The translations under genes and the position numbers were made by a program. The notes beneath the pieces are model-generated. The model worked only from the letters and a program-made list of their open reading frames with translations. It did not search any database and had not been told where the DNA came from. 64,000 nt of DNA from Microbacterium sp. 8M (GTDB lineage Bacteria > Actinomycetota > Actinomycetes > Actinomycetales > Microbacteriaceae): contig NZ_LR733284.1 in the NCBI RefSeq assembly GCF_902506375.1, forward strand, positions 1,017,097-1,081,096. The letters run 5' to 3'. Positions 16,273 to 24,310 of this stretch are shown here, piece by piece. How positions within the stretch are numbered: the stretch's first letter is position 1; every line of letters starts with the position of its first letter.

Positions 16273-17673
16273 TCAGCGCCGGCTGAGCTGAGCGGTGATC
16301 TCGGTCACCTGGTTGAAGATCGCGCGGCGCTCCTTCATGAGCTCGCTGATCTTCTTGTACGCGTACATCACGGTGGTGTGATCGCGGTTGCCGAAGAGCT
16401 GCCCGATCTTCGGCAGGGAGAGGTTGGTGCGCTCCCGGCACAGGTACATCGCGATCTGACGGGCGGTCGCGATCTGCTGCGACCGGCTGGATCCGTACAG
16501 GTCGTCCTCGGTGAGCTTGAAGTAGTTCGCCGTGGTGGTGATGATGTCGGTCGGCGAGACGATGCTGTCCTCGTCCTGGTCCACGATGTCGCGCAGCGCG
16601 GTCTGCGCGGTGGCGATGTCGAGGGCGGAGCGGTTCAGGTTCGCGAACGCCGTGGCTCGGATGAGGGCGCCCTCGAGCTCGCGGATGTTCGAGGAGACCT
16701 TGGTCGCGATGTACTCGAGCACGTCGTCGGGCACATGCAGCTGCTCGCTCTGCGCCTTCTTGCGCAGGATCGCGATGCGGGTCTCGAGGTCGGGTGCCTG
16801 CACGTCGGTGATGAGACCCCACTCGAAGCGGCTGCGCATCCGCTCCTCGAAGCCGGTGAGGTGCTTGGGCGGCACGTCGCTGGTGATCACGACCTGCTTG
16901 TTGTGGTCGTGCAGCTGGTTGAAGGTGTGGAAGAACGCCTCCTGGGTCTCCGCACGGCCCTGCAGGAACTGGATGTCGTCGATCATCAGGATGTCGACCT
17001 CGCGGTAGCGCGCCTGGAAGGCGGATCCGCGGTTGTTGGCGATCGAGTTGATGAAGTCGTTGGTGAACTCCTCGCTCGACACGTAGCGCACCTTGACCCC
17101 GGCGTACAGGGACTGCGCGTAGTCGCCGATCGCGTGCAGCAGGTGCGTCTTGCCGAGGCCCGGCCCGCCGTAGATGAACAGCGGGTTGTAGGCCTTCGCC
17201 GGCGCCTCTGCCACGGCGACGGCTGCCGCGTGCGCGAAGCGGTTGGACTGCCCGATGACGAAGTTGTCGAAGGTGTACTTCGGGTTGAGCCGCGACTCGT
17301 GGCGGATCGGCGTGGGCTGCTGCTCGATGGGGGACTCGACGCGGGCCGGCTCCTGGCGGGCGGACGCGAAGTCGGCGACGGGGATGGGCACCGTCTGCTG
17401 CTCGACCATGTCGTGGTTCACGGTGACGCGGAAGGAGGTGACCTCGTCGCCGATCCGGGCGAGCGCCTCCATGATCGGCAGGCGGAGGCGCTTGTTGATC
17501 TGTCCGGCGGTGAGGTCGTTGGGGACCTCGAGGTAGAGCGTCGCAGTCATCACGCCGGCGGGGACGGCGAGGTTGAGGAACCCCTGCAGCGGGGCGGTGA
17601 CGCGCTCATCGCCGGCCAGCTCGGCGAGCAGCTCGTCCCAGATCGGGACGTCGGACGCTGCGGATGCTGACAT
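16273..17673 (-). CDS. dnaA: Chromosomal replication initiator DnaA
   Basis: 466 residues from the ATG at 17673 (MSASAASDVPIW). Domain I is at 1-85; domain II (about 86-133) is short compared with Streptomyces. The AAA+ domain has Walker A GGPGLGKTH at about 169-177, Walker B ILMIDDIQFL and the arginine-finger region; the DNA-binding domain IV ends with LFGNRDHTTVMYAYKKI, the signature for contacting the DnaA box. It melts oriC and starts replication. It lies between two groups of DnaA boxes, and the boxes upstream of its start probably give autoregulation. A long upstream in-frame extension is not coding. Confidence 0.98.
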   Translation of the reverse strand: MSASAASDVPIWDELLAELAGDERVTAPLQGFLNLAVPAGVMTATLYLEVPNDLTAGQINKRLRLPIMEALARIGDEVTSFRVTVNHDMVEQQTVPIPVADFASARQEPARVESPIEQQPTPIRHESRLNPKYTFDNFVIGQSNRFAHAAAVAVAEAPAKAYNPLFIYGGPGLGKTHLLHAIGDYAQSLYAGVKVRYVSSEEFTNDFINSIANNRGSAFQARYREVDILMIDDIQFLQGRAETQEAFFHTFNQLHDHNKQVVITSDVPPKHLTGFEERMRSRFEWGLITDVQAPDLETRIAILRKKAQSEQLHVPDDVLEYIATKVSSNIRELEGALIRATAFANLNRSALDIATAQTALRDIVDQDEDSIVSPTDIITTTANYFKLTEDDLYGSSRSQQIATARQIAMYLCRERTNLSLPKIGQLFGNRDHTTVMYAYKKISELMKERRAIFNQVTEITAQLSRR

Positions 17674-17720
17674 GGTTCCCCCGGGTGACTCGGCACAGCG
17701 GCGGATTTCGATCTCGCTCC

Positions 17721-17729
17721 TGTGGATAA
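17721..17729 (-). promoter_or_regulatory. DnaA box upstream of dnaA
   Basis: TGTGGATAA, perfect complement of TTATCCACA, 48 bases before the dnaA start; suited to dnaA autoregulation. Confidence 0.8.
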
Positions 17730-17823
17730 CTGCTCGTGCCACGGTAGTCAGCGAGGGCCGCGAGGGCAAGCCGTGACGGGGGCTCAGCGGCGGCGTGTCC
17801 CTGTGGGGGGATCCGTCCACAGG

Positions 17824-17832
17824 TGTGGATAA
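17824..17832 (-). promoter_or_regulatory. DnaA box upstream of dnaA/rpmH
   Basis: TGTGGATAA, perfect complement of TTATCCACA, between the divergent promoters. Confidence 0.8.
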
Positions 17833-17852
17833 TGGTGCTTTCGCCCGCTCAG

Positions 17853-17882
17853 TTTGCGATGTGGGAAGCGACGTCGTAGCCT
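17853..17882 (+). promoter_or_regulatory. Candidate rpmH promoter
   Basis: TTGCGA (17853-17858), an 18-base spacer and TAGCCT (17877-17882) resemble -35 and -10 hexamers about 90 bases before the rpmH start. Pattern only. Confidence 0.35.
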
Positions 17883-17973
17883 TAATCGGTTGACTTATGC
17901 CATTTCGGCAGTCTTTGTCCACCCGTCTCCGGCCGCATCGATCCCGGTGACAGCTTCCCTTTCCGGAGAAATC

Positions 17974-18111
17974 ATGAGCAAGCGCACGTTCCAGCCCAAC
18001 AACCGCCGCCGCGCCAAGAAGCACGGCTTCCGCGCCCGCATGCGCACCCGCGCCGGCCGCGCCATCCTGTCGGCACGCCGCTCGAAGGGCCGTGCCGAGC
18101 TCTCGGCGTAA
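17974..18111 (+). CDS. rpmH: 50S ribosomal protein L34
   Basis: 45 residues: [20 protein letters not shown], then [19 protein letters not shown]. This matches the whole L34 family closely. The ATG at 17974 follows TCCGGAGAAATC; longer upstream readings are leader sequence. It is the first gene of the rpmH-rnpA-yidD-yidC-khpB-rsmG run and is transcribed away from oriC, divergent from dnaA. It is a component of the large ribosomal subunit. Confidence 0.98.
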   Translation: MSKRTFQPNNRRRAKKHGFRARMRTRAGRAILSARRSKGRAELSA

Positions 18112-18114
18112 TCC

Positions 18115-18447
18115 GTGCTCGCCCGCCCGCATCGACTCACCCGCGGGTCCGACTACCGCACGGTGGTTCGGCGCGGGCGGCGATACGGCGGGCCCCGGTT
18201 GATCGTCTCGGTGCTCGACACCGGTGAGCAGCGCCCCGTGCGCTTCGGTTTCATCGTGAGCAAGCAGGTGGGGAACGCAGTGACCCGCAACACTGTGCGG
18301 CGACGCCTGAAGGATGCCTGCGCCCGTCAGCTCCCTCTGCCCGACGGCATCGACGTGGTCATCCGGGCACTCCCCTCCGCAGCCGCGGCGCCCTTCGCCG
18401 AGCTGCTGGCCGACGTGGACCGTGCGGTCGCCCGGGGTGTGCGATGA
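18115..18447 (+). CDS. rnpA: Ribonuclease P protein component
   Basis: 110 residues from GTG at 18115, three bases after the rpmH stop. The N-terminus [20 protein letters not shown] and the RNR-type RNA-binding signature [19 protein letters not shown] are diagnostic. The protein binds RNase P RNA and assists 5' processing of pre-tRNA. Its end overlaps the yidD ATG by four bases. Confidence 0.96.
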   Translation: MLARPHRLTRGSDYRTVVRRGRRYGGPRLIVSVLDTGEQRPVRFGFIVSKQVGNAVTRNTVRRRLKDACARQLPLPDGIDVVIRALPSAAAAPFAELLADVDRAVARGVR

Positions 18448-18794
18448 GCGCACTGCCGGCCTACTCACGCGGCACGGCGCATCTGCACGCCGCGGATCTG
18501 CTGCGGGCGGCGCCGCTGCTGCCGCGGAACCTGGTGCTGGGCTTCCTCACGGCGTACCGCGCGGTCATCTCGCCGCTCTATGGCGACGTCTGTGCGTATT
18601 ACCCCAGCTGCTCCGCATACGCTGTAGGTGCGGTGCAACAGCATGGCGCGGTGAAAGGCGCAGGCCTTTCGGCGTGGCGGATCCTGCGCTGCAATCCCTG
18701 GAGCCACGGCGGCGTGGACGACGTGCCGCTGCACAAGAACTTCCGACACGCCCTCACGCCTCGAGGATTCGTCGTACCCTCCCGAAAGGACTGA
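18444..18794 (+). CDS. yidD: YidD membrane-protein insertion factor
   Basis: 116 residues. The conserved core is at about 29-95: [27 protein letters not shown] and [20 protein letters not shown] with the cysteines of the YidD family. The N-terminal 30 residues are an extension beyond the usual 70-90 residue length, but the ATGA overlap with rnpA supports this start. YidD assists YidC in inserting membrane proteins. The C-terminal PSRKD lies three bases before yidC. Confidence 0.94.
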   Translation: MSALPAYSRGTAHLHAADLLRAAPLLPRNLVLGFLTAYRAVISPLYGDVCAYYPSCSAYAVGAVQQHGAVKGAGLSAWRILRCNPWSHGGVDDVPLHKNFRHALTPRGFVVPSRKD

Positions 18795-18797
18795 TCA

Positions 18798-19895
18798 GTG
18801 GGTTCCGACCTCCTGTTTGCCGCGTCAACGACGCCCGCTGCCTCGAGCGGCGGCTTCGATCTCCTCGGCACCATCATGTGGCCGTTCAAGGCACTGGTCG
18901 AGGCGATCCTCGTCGCCTGGCATTGGCTGTTCACCACGATCGGTCTCCCGGGGGCGGCGGGCCTCACCTGGGTCCTGTCGATCGTCGGCCTGGTGCTGGT
19001 GATCCGCGCGGCGGTCTTCCCGCTCTTCGTGCGGCAGATCAAGAGCCAGCGCAAGATGATGGAAATCGCTCCTGAACTGCGAAAAGTTCAGGAGAAGTAC
19101 AAGGGCAAGCGGGATCAGCTGAGTCGCGAGGCGATGAGTCGCGAGACCATGGCCCTGTACAAGAAGCACGGCACGACCCCGATGTCGAGCTGTCTTCCGC
19201 TGCTGGTGCAGATGCCCTTCCTGCTCGGCATGTTCTACACCCTGAGCGATGTCAAGAAGCACGCGGAGGCCGGTGTCGGCGGCGTGTGGCTTCTCACGAA
19301 GGAGCTCACCAAGCAGTTCTACGACGCGACCCTCTTCGGAGTGGCGCCGCTGCACACCAGCCTCGTCGACGCGGTGCAGCACAAGCCGGCCGGCTGGGAG
19401 GCCACGGTCGCGATCCTCATCGTCCTGGTGATCCTCATGATCGGATCCCAGTTCTTCACCCAGCTGCAGATCATCTCGAAGAACCTGTCGCCCGAGGCCA
19501 AGACCGGCCAGGCGTATCAGATGCAGAAGATCATGCTGTACATCCTGCCGCTGGGCTTCATCTTCTCGGGTCTGTTCTTCCCGCTCGGCGTGGTCATCTA
19601 CTGGTTCGTCAGCAACCTGTGGACCATGGGCCAGCAGTTCCTGGTTCTGCGAGAGATGCCGACTCCCGGATCCGACGCCGCCAAGGCACGTGAGGAGCGT
19701 CTGGCGCGGAAGGGCAAGGCCATCAACTCCGAGGGCAAGGTCGTCCCGATGGCGGTGTACGAGGCGGAGCAGCAGAAGATGCTCGAGGACGCGGAGCGTC
19801 TGCGCGCGCAGCAGCCCAAGAGGCAGCAGCCGAAGAGCGCCAAGCGTGCCAAGAAGGAACAGGGGACCAAGCCCCAGAGCGGAGATCAGTCATGA
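18798..19895 (+). CDS. yidC: Membrane protein insertase YidC
   Basis: 365 residues from GTG at 18798. The Oxa1/YidC core has five membrane segments; recognisable pieces are SQRKMMEIAPELRKVQEKYKG (cytoplasmic coiled hairpin), GTTPMSSCLPLLVQMPFLLGMFYTL and VIYWFVSNLWTMGQQFLVL. The C-terminal 65 residues are basic (QQPKRQQPKSAKRAKKEQG) and may contact ribosomes. There is no long periplasmic domain, as usual for Gram-positives. It acts in the cytoplasmic membrane with or without Sec. The stop overlaps the next gene by four bases. Confidence 0.96.
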   Translation: MGSDLLFAASTTPAASSGGFDLLGTIMWPFKALVEAILVAWHWLFTTIGLPGAAGLTWVLSIVGLVLVIRAAVFPLFVRQIKSQRKMMEIAPELRKVQEKYKGKRDQLSREAMSRETMALYKKHGTTPMSSCLPLLVQMPFLLGMFYTLSDVKKHAEAGVGGVWLLTKELTKQFYDATLFGVAPLHTSLVDAVQHKPAGWEATVAILIVLVILMIGSQFFTQLQIISKNLSPEAKTGQAYQMQKIMLYILPLGFIFSGLFFPLGVVIYWFVSNLWTMGQQFLVLREMPTPGSDAAKAREERLARKGKAINSEGKVVPMAVYEAEQQKMLEDAERLRAQQPKRQQPKSAKRAKKEQGTKPQSGDQS

Positions 19896-20377
19896 GCGAG
19901 CAGAGCCTGTCTGAGCCGACCGTCTCGGACCTCGAGCATGAGGGCGACGTCGCGGCCGACTTCATCGAGGGGCTGCTGGACATCGCCGACATCGACGGCG
20001 ATCTGACGCTCGACGTCAAGCAGGGCCGGGCTTACGTGTCGGTCGAGGCCGAGGGTGACGGTCTGCGCCTGCTCTCCGCGCCCGAGACGGTCCAGGCTCT
20101 GCAGGAGCTGACGCGCCTCGCGGTGCAGACCAGCACCGGCACGTTCTCCCGCGTGATCCTGGACGTGGCCGGCTCGCGTGATGCACGGCGCTCGCAGCTC
20201 GAGCGTCTGGTGGATTCCGCCGTGGCGAAGCTCGACGAGGGCGCGTCCCAGGCGTCGCTGCCGTCGATGTCGAGCTATGAGCGCAAGCTGGTCCACGACA
20301 TCGTGGCTGAGCGCGGCCTCGTCTCCGAGTCGTACGGCGACGGACCGGCGCGCCACACGGTCATCCGTCGGCACTGA
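19892..20377 (+). CDS. khpB: KhpB/Jag-type RNA-binding protein (KH-R3H)
   Basis: 161 residues. An N-terminal acidic part is followed by a KH-like domain (about 30-90, LLDIADIDGDLTLDVKQGRAYVSVE) and a C-terminal R3H domain (about 95-155) with SSYERKLVHDIVAERGLVS. The Jag N-terminal domain of Firmicutes is absent, as in other actinobacteria. The R3H helix (ERKLVHDIV) suggests single-stranded nucleic-acid binding. It overlaps yidC by four bases and is followed by a parS site and rsmG. It is an RNA chaperone candidate, probably with a KhpA partner elsewhere. Confidence 0.9.
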   Translation: MSEQSLSEPTVSDLEHEGDVAADFIEGLLDIADIDGDLTLDVKQGRAYVSVEAEGDGLRLLSAPETVQALQELTRLAVQTSTGTFSRVILDVAGSRDARRSQLERLVDSAVAKLDEGASQASLPSMSSYERKLVHDIVAERGLVSESYGDGPARHTVIRRH

Positions 20378-20378
20378 C

Positions 20379-20392
20379 GTTTCACGTGAAAC
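20379..20392. other. parS site 1
   Basis: GTTTCACGTGAAAC, perfect palindrome and canonical ParB-binding core. It fills the gap between the khpB stop and the rsmG ATG, leaving no space for a separate ribosome-binding site. Confidence 0.9.
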
Positions 20393-21040
20393 ATGGCTGA
20401 TCTCGCGACCGGTGCCTCGGGGCTCGAACCGGAACCCGCGGCCGCCGCGGCGCTGTTCGGCGACCGCATCGAGCTCGCACGTGCTTTCACCTCGGCGCTC
20501 GCGGAGCAGGGTGAAGAGCGCGGGCTGATCGGCCCCCTGGAGGTCCCGCGACTGTGGACCCGCCATATCCTCAACAGCGCGATCGCCGCCCCGCTCTTCC
20601 GCGGGGAGGTCGCGGACGTCGGCTCCGGGGCAGGGCTGCCCGGTATCGTCCTCGCGATCGCACGCCCGGACGTGAGCTGGACGCTCATCGAGCCGATGGA
20701 GCGCCGCGTCGCGTGGCTCGATGAGCAGGTGGCCGCGCTCGGCCTTTCGAACGTCACGGTGGTGCGTGGCCGGGCTGAGGAGGTCGGCCTTAGCGCGCGT
20801 TTCGACATGGTGACCGCCCGCGCGGTGAGTGCACTGCGCACCCTGCTGCCGTGGACCGCGCCCCTGGTCCGCAACGGGGGAGAGTTGGCCCTCCTGAAGG
20901 GTGCCAACGCGGAGAACGAGATCAGCGCGGCGCAGAAACAGATCCGCAAGTTCCTGCTCAGCGATGTGCGCGTGGAGACCCTGGGGGAGGGCGTGCTCGC
21001 CGAGACGACGCGCGTCTTCCGCGCTACCGTTCGCGCCTGA
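20393..21040 (+). CDS. rsmG: 16S rRNA m7G527 methyltransferase RsmG
   Basis: 215 residues. The SAM-binding part shows FRGEVADVGSGAGLPGIVLAI, then LIEPMERRVAWLDE and VVRGRAEEVG, and MVTARAVSALRTLLPW; these are the RsmG/GidB signatures. It methylates G527 of 16S rRNA. The annotated ATG directly abuts parS site 1, so the bases where a Shine-Dalgarno would be are GTGAAAC; translation may depend on coupling to khpB, whose stop lies 15 bases upstream. The last codons are in the first copy of a 27-base duplicated segment. Confidence 0.95.
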   Translation: MADLATGASGLEPEPAAAAALFGDRIELARAFTSALAEQGEERGLIGPLEVPRLWTRHILNSAIAAPLFRGEVADVGSGAGLPGIVLAIARPDVSWTLIEPMERRVAWLDEQVAALGLSNVTVVRGRAEEVGLSARFDMVTARAVSALRTLLPWTAPLVRNGGELALLKGANAENEISAAQKQIRKFLLSDVRVETLGEGVLAETTRVFRATVRA

Positions 21041-21082
21041 CCCGCGTGTCCCCTGCCGTTCGCGCCTGACCCGCGTGTCCCC
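21027..21082. repeat. Direct duplication at the rsmG 3' end
   Basis: A 27-base unit beginning CCGTTCGCGCCTGACCCG occurs twice (21027-21053, 21056-21082), a tandem duplication with a 29-base period covering the rsmG stop codon. The second copy is outside the gene. Confidence 0.8.
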
Positions 21083-21564
21083 GTGTGGGGTACTGCCGTG
21101 ACCGACGTCGTGTCGGAAGATCGGGCAGTCGCGGGAGCCGCATCGTCGGATCCTGCGGCTACCGGTAGTCCTCGCCGATCCTGTAGACACAACCTCTGGC
21201 CGGCGCGATGCGGCTTCGGAGGAGTAGGCGGGTCCGGCCCGCTTCGTGACGCACGGGCAATCGTCTTCTGAGGTCAGACCGCCTTCGTCTTCCTCGTGAT
21301 TCGCTCTCACTGACGTCGCTGGCGTACTTCCGTGCCGGCTTGCGAGCGCATCCGTGTTCGTCTATGTCGATGAGTCGGGCCCTGCGTCGCGATGTGGGCG
21401 CTCAGCACGTGACCTCCCGCGCCTTGCCGAGAGGCTCCCGATGTTCCCGACGTCGTGATGCTGCTACCTTCTGCTGATCCGCGGAGCGGCGGAAAGCTCA
21501 CGTGTGTCGCGCTAGTGAGCCGTTTGTCGGGCTATCCATTCCGCGCAGCGTCGTTCCAGCGGAT

Positions 21565-21578
21565 GTTTCACGTGAAAC
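21565..21578. other. parS site 2
   Basis: GTTTCACGTGAAAC, perfect, within GGATGTTTCACGTGAAACGG. Confidence 0.9.
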
Positions 21579-21627
21579 GGCGTGTGGCTGGTGCTGGGAC
21601 TGGCTCACGCTGTGGGTCACGGCTGCC

Positions 21628-21846
21628 GCTGGTTCTGGTGCTCACGCTGGGTCCTGTTCGCGCGCTGGGTTTGGTGCGCGCGCTGGGTTCTGATGCTAGC
21701 GCCCGCAATCGGGTGCTCACGCTGGATCTGGTGGTTGCGCTGGATCTGGTGGTTGCGCTGGATCTGGTGGTTGCGCTGGATCTGGTGGTTGCGCCGGGTC
21801 TGGTGCTTCCGCCGTTCTTGGTGCTCACGCTGGGTGGTGTCCGCGC
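21628..21846. repeat. 18-bp tandem array A
   Basis: About twelve units of an 18-bp repeat. Four consecutive perfect copies of GCTGGATCTGGTGGTTGC lie at 21721-21792; diverged units lie on both sides (for example GCTGGTTCTGGTGCTCAC at 21628 and GCTGGGTTTGGTGCGCGC at 21664), two of them 19 and 20 bases long. It lies between parS sites 2 and 3. Confidence 0.85.
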
Positions 21847-22064
21847 GGGGTGGGTGTCGAGGCTGGATTGATGTCTGCGTTGGCCTGGTGTGGAATGAGT
21901 GCTTAGTCGCGGCTTTGGTACGGAGACGCTCGCGCCTTGCGTGAGTGGTCGACCTGATCCGTTCCGCTGGATCGATCGAGTGGCCCGTGTTGCTGCGTCG
22001 TGTGGTGGGCGACGGAGGCACGTGGGGATCGCATTCCGTGACTGGTGGAGCGTGAGGCGCGGAT

Positions 22065-22078
22065 GTTTCACGTGAAAC
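22065..22078. other. parS site 3
   Basis: GTTTCACGTGAAAC, perfect; flanking bases identical to site 2 (GGAT before, GG after). Confidence 0.9.
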
Positions 22079-22273
22079 GGAGCGCGAGAGCCGAAGGCTG
22101 TACCAAGTCGTAAGGATGACTAGGGGTTCCTAGACGACGACGGGTGTTTGACCGATTTGACGAGCACTGCGCGGCTCGAGCGGATCGGCGGAAGACCCGC
22201 CATTTGCGACGCCGCACGGGTCCGGATCGCGCCAGTGGCCCGTCGGAGCTCTTGCTCGCTCCAGCGGAGCCGA

Positions 22274-22420
22274 GCCGAGCTTCGTAGAGCGCAGTCGAGC
22301 ATCGCAATGCAGCGCCGAGCATCGCAGAGCAGAGTCGAGAATCGCACAGCGCAGCACGGCCGAGCACGGCCGAGCCGAGCATCGCAGAGCACAGCAGCGC
22401 CGAGTCGAGTGTGCATCGCA
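22274..22420. repeat. 20-bp degenerate tandem array B
   Basis: Units approximating GCCGAGCATCGCAGAGCAGA repeat about every 20 bases, with four clear consecutive units at 22274-22353 and looser ones, including two GGCCGAGCAC pieces, beyond. It lies between parS sites 3 and 4. Confidence 0.7.
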
Positions 22421-22887
22421 GAACAGAACAGAACGGAGCCGCTTCGGATGCAGGGAGAGCCGATTCACGCGACGGTCGGCGGAAGATACACAGGAGTCAG
22501 TGCTCCATCGGTTCTTCGGCGGGCTCCGAGGTTCAGAAGACGCTCTGAGATGAGCTGCGCGGATACGCCGATGGTGAGCCGTTGCCTGTCACGAGGCTGA
22601 GCTCGTGCGAGTGTCCCGCGACGGAGTCTACTTGCCGCCTTGTCGCGGGTTGAGCCCCCGCAAGGTGTAGGCGCGAGCTGGGCGGTACCTGCAGGCAGTG
22701 TGACAGGCGCAGGGGAGTCCGCACTCGCTGCGGCGACTACGCGCGTACTGTCAAGATCCCTCGGCCACGCGGGTGGAGCCGGGTGCGGCGGCGATGACGG
22801 GTGGTTCCGGCGCGCCGAGTCCTCGTTCGTCATCAGCTGGGCGCTCAAAACTCGCGGTCAACCGTGGTCCACCTGCCTACCCATCCC

Positions 22888-22921
22888 CAACGAGCACTGC
22901 ACCTCCACCAACGAGCACTGC
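22888..22921. repeat. Short direct repeat
   Basis: CAACGAGCACTGC occurs at 22888-22900 and again at 22909-22921 (21-base period), just before parS site 4. Confidence 0.6.
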
Positions 22922-22949
22922 GCTTCCCCCATGGGCCACCGCACAGGGT

Positions 22950-22963
22950 GTTTCACGTGAAAC
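22950..22963. other. parS site 4
   Basis: GTTTCACGTGAAAC, perfect; in the opposite orientation of its asymmetric flank (ATCC after). Confidence 0.9.
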
Positions 22964-23272
22964 ATCCGTCGCACGCCAGGCTGAGGGACAAAGGGAGGCA
23001 GACCCTGCGGACCGTGTAGTAGCCACCCCTGCGCTTCCGTTGCCTGCGGACGGCGGGTGTGCAGGTGGTAGCGATCGGCGGGATCGCTCGCAGCATGAAC
23101 GAAGCCGAAGAGGCTCCATTACGGCTCATTCAGTGACGCGCCTGGCAATGCGGAGTGGACAGCCGACGGGAGGGGCACGTTCAGCTCGTTGACGGCGCAC
23201 CGTCCTGCCGCCCGCGGCAGACGCGCACGGGGGCTCTCCGGGCGCGGGTGGGTGATCGGTCCACACAAGCAG

Positions 23273-23286
23273 GTTTCACGTGAAAC
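23273..23286. other. parS site 5
   Basis: GTTTCACGTGAAAC, perfect; followed by ATCA. Confidence 0.9.
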
Positions 23287-23383
23287 ATCACGCAGATCGG
23301 GGCATGAGGGACGGGATTGTCAGCCGCGCCGGTTAGAGTGGAGATTCCGTCGTTCCCCCGTCGGAGATCGTCGAAAGGAGTGG

Positions 23384-24310
23384 ATGTTTCACGTGAAACA
23401 GTCCTCGAACACCTCGACTGCTGATTACGGCGTGGACACCCCTCTGGCTCGGGAGATCGCGGATCTGGCCGCTCGCCGCAAGGCATTGGAGGCGGTCACT
23501 GTCTCCTTCGATGGCCCTACGCGCATCTTCACGATCTCGAACCAGAAGGGCGGCGTCGGTAAGACGACGACGGCGGTGAACGTCGCGTCAGCGATGGCGG
23601 AACTCGGCGCGAAGGTCCTCGTGATCGACCTGGATCCGCAGGGAAACGCATCCACAGCTCTCGGGGTACCTCACACGGCGGACCTGCAGAGCATCTACGA
23701 CGTACTCATCAGCGACGTGCCCCTTGCTGATGTGGTGCAGGTGAGCCCGGAGTCCCCGAATCTCCTGTGCGCACCGAGCACCATCCACCTCGCCGGCGCG
23801 GAGATCGAACTGGTCTCCCAAGTCGCTCGGGAGCATCGGCTTCGCACCGCGCTGAACGACTATCTCGCCGCGCACCCCATTGACATCGTCATCATCGACT
23901 GCCCACCGTCGCTGGGGCTGCTGACCATCAACGCCTTCACGGCCGCGACCGAGGTGATGATCCCGATCCAGTGCGAGTATTACGCCCTCGAGGGGCTGAG
24001 CCAGCTTCTCGGGAACATCCGGATGATCCAGAAGCACCTCAATCCGCAGCTCACGATGTCCACCATCCTCCTGACCATGTTCGACGGTCGGACTCGTCTT
24101 GCGCAGCAGGTCGCCGAGGAGGTGCGCGGTCACTTCCCGCGCGAGGTGCTGGACACCGTGATCCCGCGTTCCGTCCGCGTATCGGAGGCGCCCAGCTTCG
24201 GCCAGACGGTGATCGCGTATGACGGACAGTCGGTGGGCGCCGTCGCCTACCGCGAAGCAGCAGTGGAGATCGCCCGCCGGGCGACCGACGACAACGAGAA
24301 GGGGCACTGA
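23384..24310 (+). CDS. parA: Chromosome-partitioning ATPase ParA (Soj)
   Basis: 308 residues if started at the ATG at 23384. The deviant Walker A is SNQKGGVGKTTTAVNVA (about 48-64), followed by VLVIDLDPQGNASTALG, IVIIDCPPSLGLLT and the C-terminal RSVRVSEAPSFGQTVIAYD typical of chromosomal ParA. It forms ATP-dependent dimers on DNA that move ParB-parS complexes. The first codons (ATGTTTCACGTGAAACAG) are parS site 6, and AAAGGAG lies only about three bases before this ATG; GTG at 23393 is a better-spaced alternative start. ParB follows with a one-base overlap. The N-terminal 40 residues are less conserved. Confidence 0.95.
   Translation: MFHVKQSSNTSTADYGVDTPLAREIADLAARRKALEAVTVSFDGPTRIFTISNQKGGVGKTTTAVNVASAMAELGAKVLVIDLDPQGNASTALGVPHTADLQSIYDVLISDVPLADVVQVSPESPNLLCAPSTIHLAGAEIELVSQVAREHRLRTALNDYLAAHPIDIVIIDCPPSLGLLTINAFTAATEVMIPIQCEYYALEGLSQLLGNIRMIQKHLNPQLTMSTILLTMFDGRTRLAQQVAEEVRGHFPREVLDTVIPRSVRVSEAPSFGQTVIAYDGQSVGAVAYREAAVEIARRATDDNEKGH
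23386..23399. other. parS site 6 (inside parA start)
   Basis: GTTTCACGTGAAAC, perfect, occupying codons 1-6 of the parA reading frame. Binding of ParB here could repress parAB. Confidence 0.9.

Larger units (their letters stand above)
17674..17973. other. dnaA-rpmH intergenic region, second DnaA-box cluster
   Basis: 300 bases without a gene between divergent dnaA and rpmH. It contains two perfect DnaA boxes in the TGTGGATAA orientation (17721-17729, 17824-17832) and a near box GTCCACAGG at 17815. Promoters for both dnaA and rpmH must lie here. Confidence 0.75.
21041..23383. other. Gene-free parS-rich region with tandem arrays
   Basis: 2.3 kb between rsmG and parA in which I see no credible protein. 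Long open frames exist on both strands, but they are low-complexity translations of repeats (for example a hexapeptide ALDLVV on +, TTRSSA on -), lack family features and change style abruptly. Base composition is more even than the flanks in places. The stretch holds parS sites 2-6 (21565, 22065, 22950, 23273, 23386; the last reaches just into parA), an 18-bp array (21628-21846) and a 20-bp array (22274-22420). Only one GGATCC is present, against about 2 per kb in the surroundings. It looks like a centromere-associated spacer. Confidence 0.7.

Noticed and set aside
21455..21871. 138-residue plus-strand ORF over the 18-bp array (LVVALD repeats)
   Set aside because: It is the translation of the tandem repeat with no ribosome-binding site, and starts and ends outside any family pattern; the minus strand gives an equally long low-complexity frame.
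22068..22468. Minus-strand ORFs across the 20-bp array (LCDARL-type repeats)
   Set aside because: Several overlapping frames are open at once because the repeat lacks stops; none has a consistent start signal or protein-like composition.
22465..22848. 127-residue minus-strand ORF in the parS region
   Set aside because: No domain, no ribosome-binding site and rich in Pro/Arg/Ala as expected for a chance frame in GC-rich DNA.
21041..23383. CRISPR array
   Set aside because: Repeats are direct 18-20-bp tandem units without unique spacers, and no cas genes are present.
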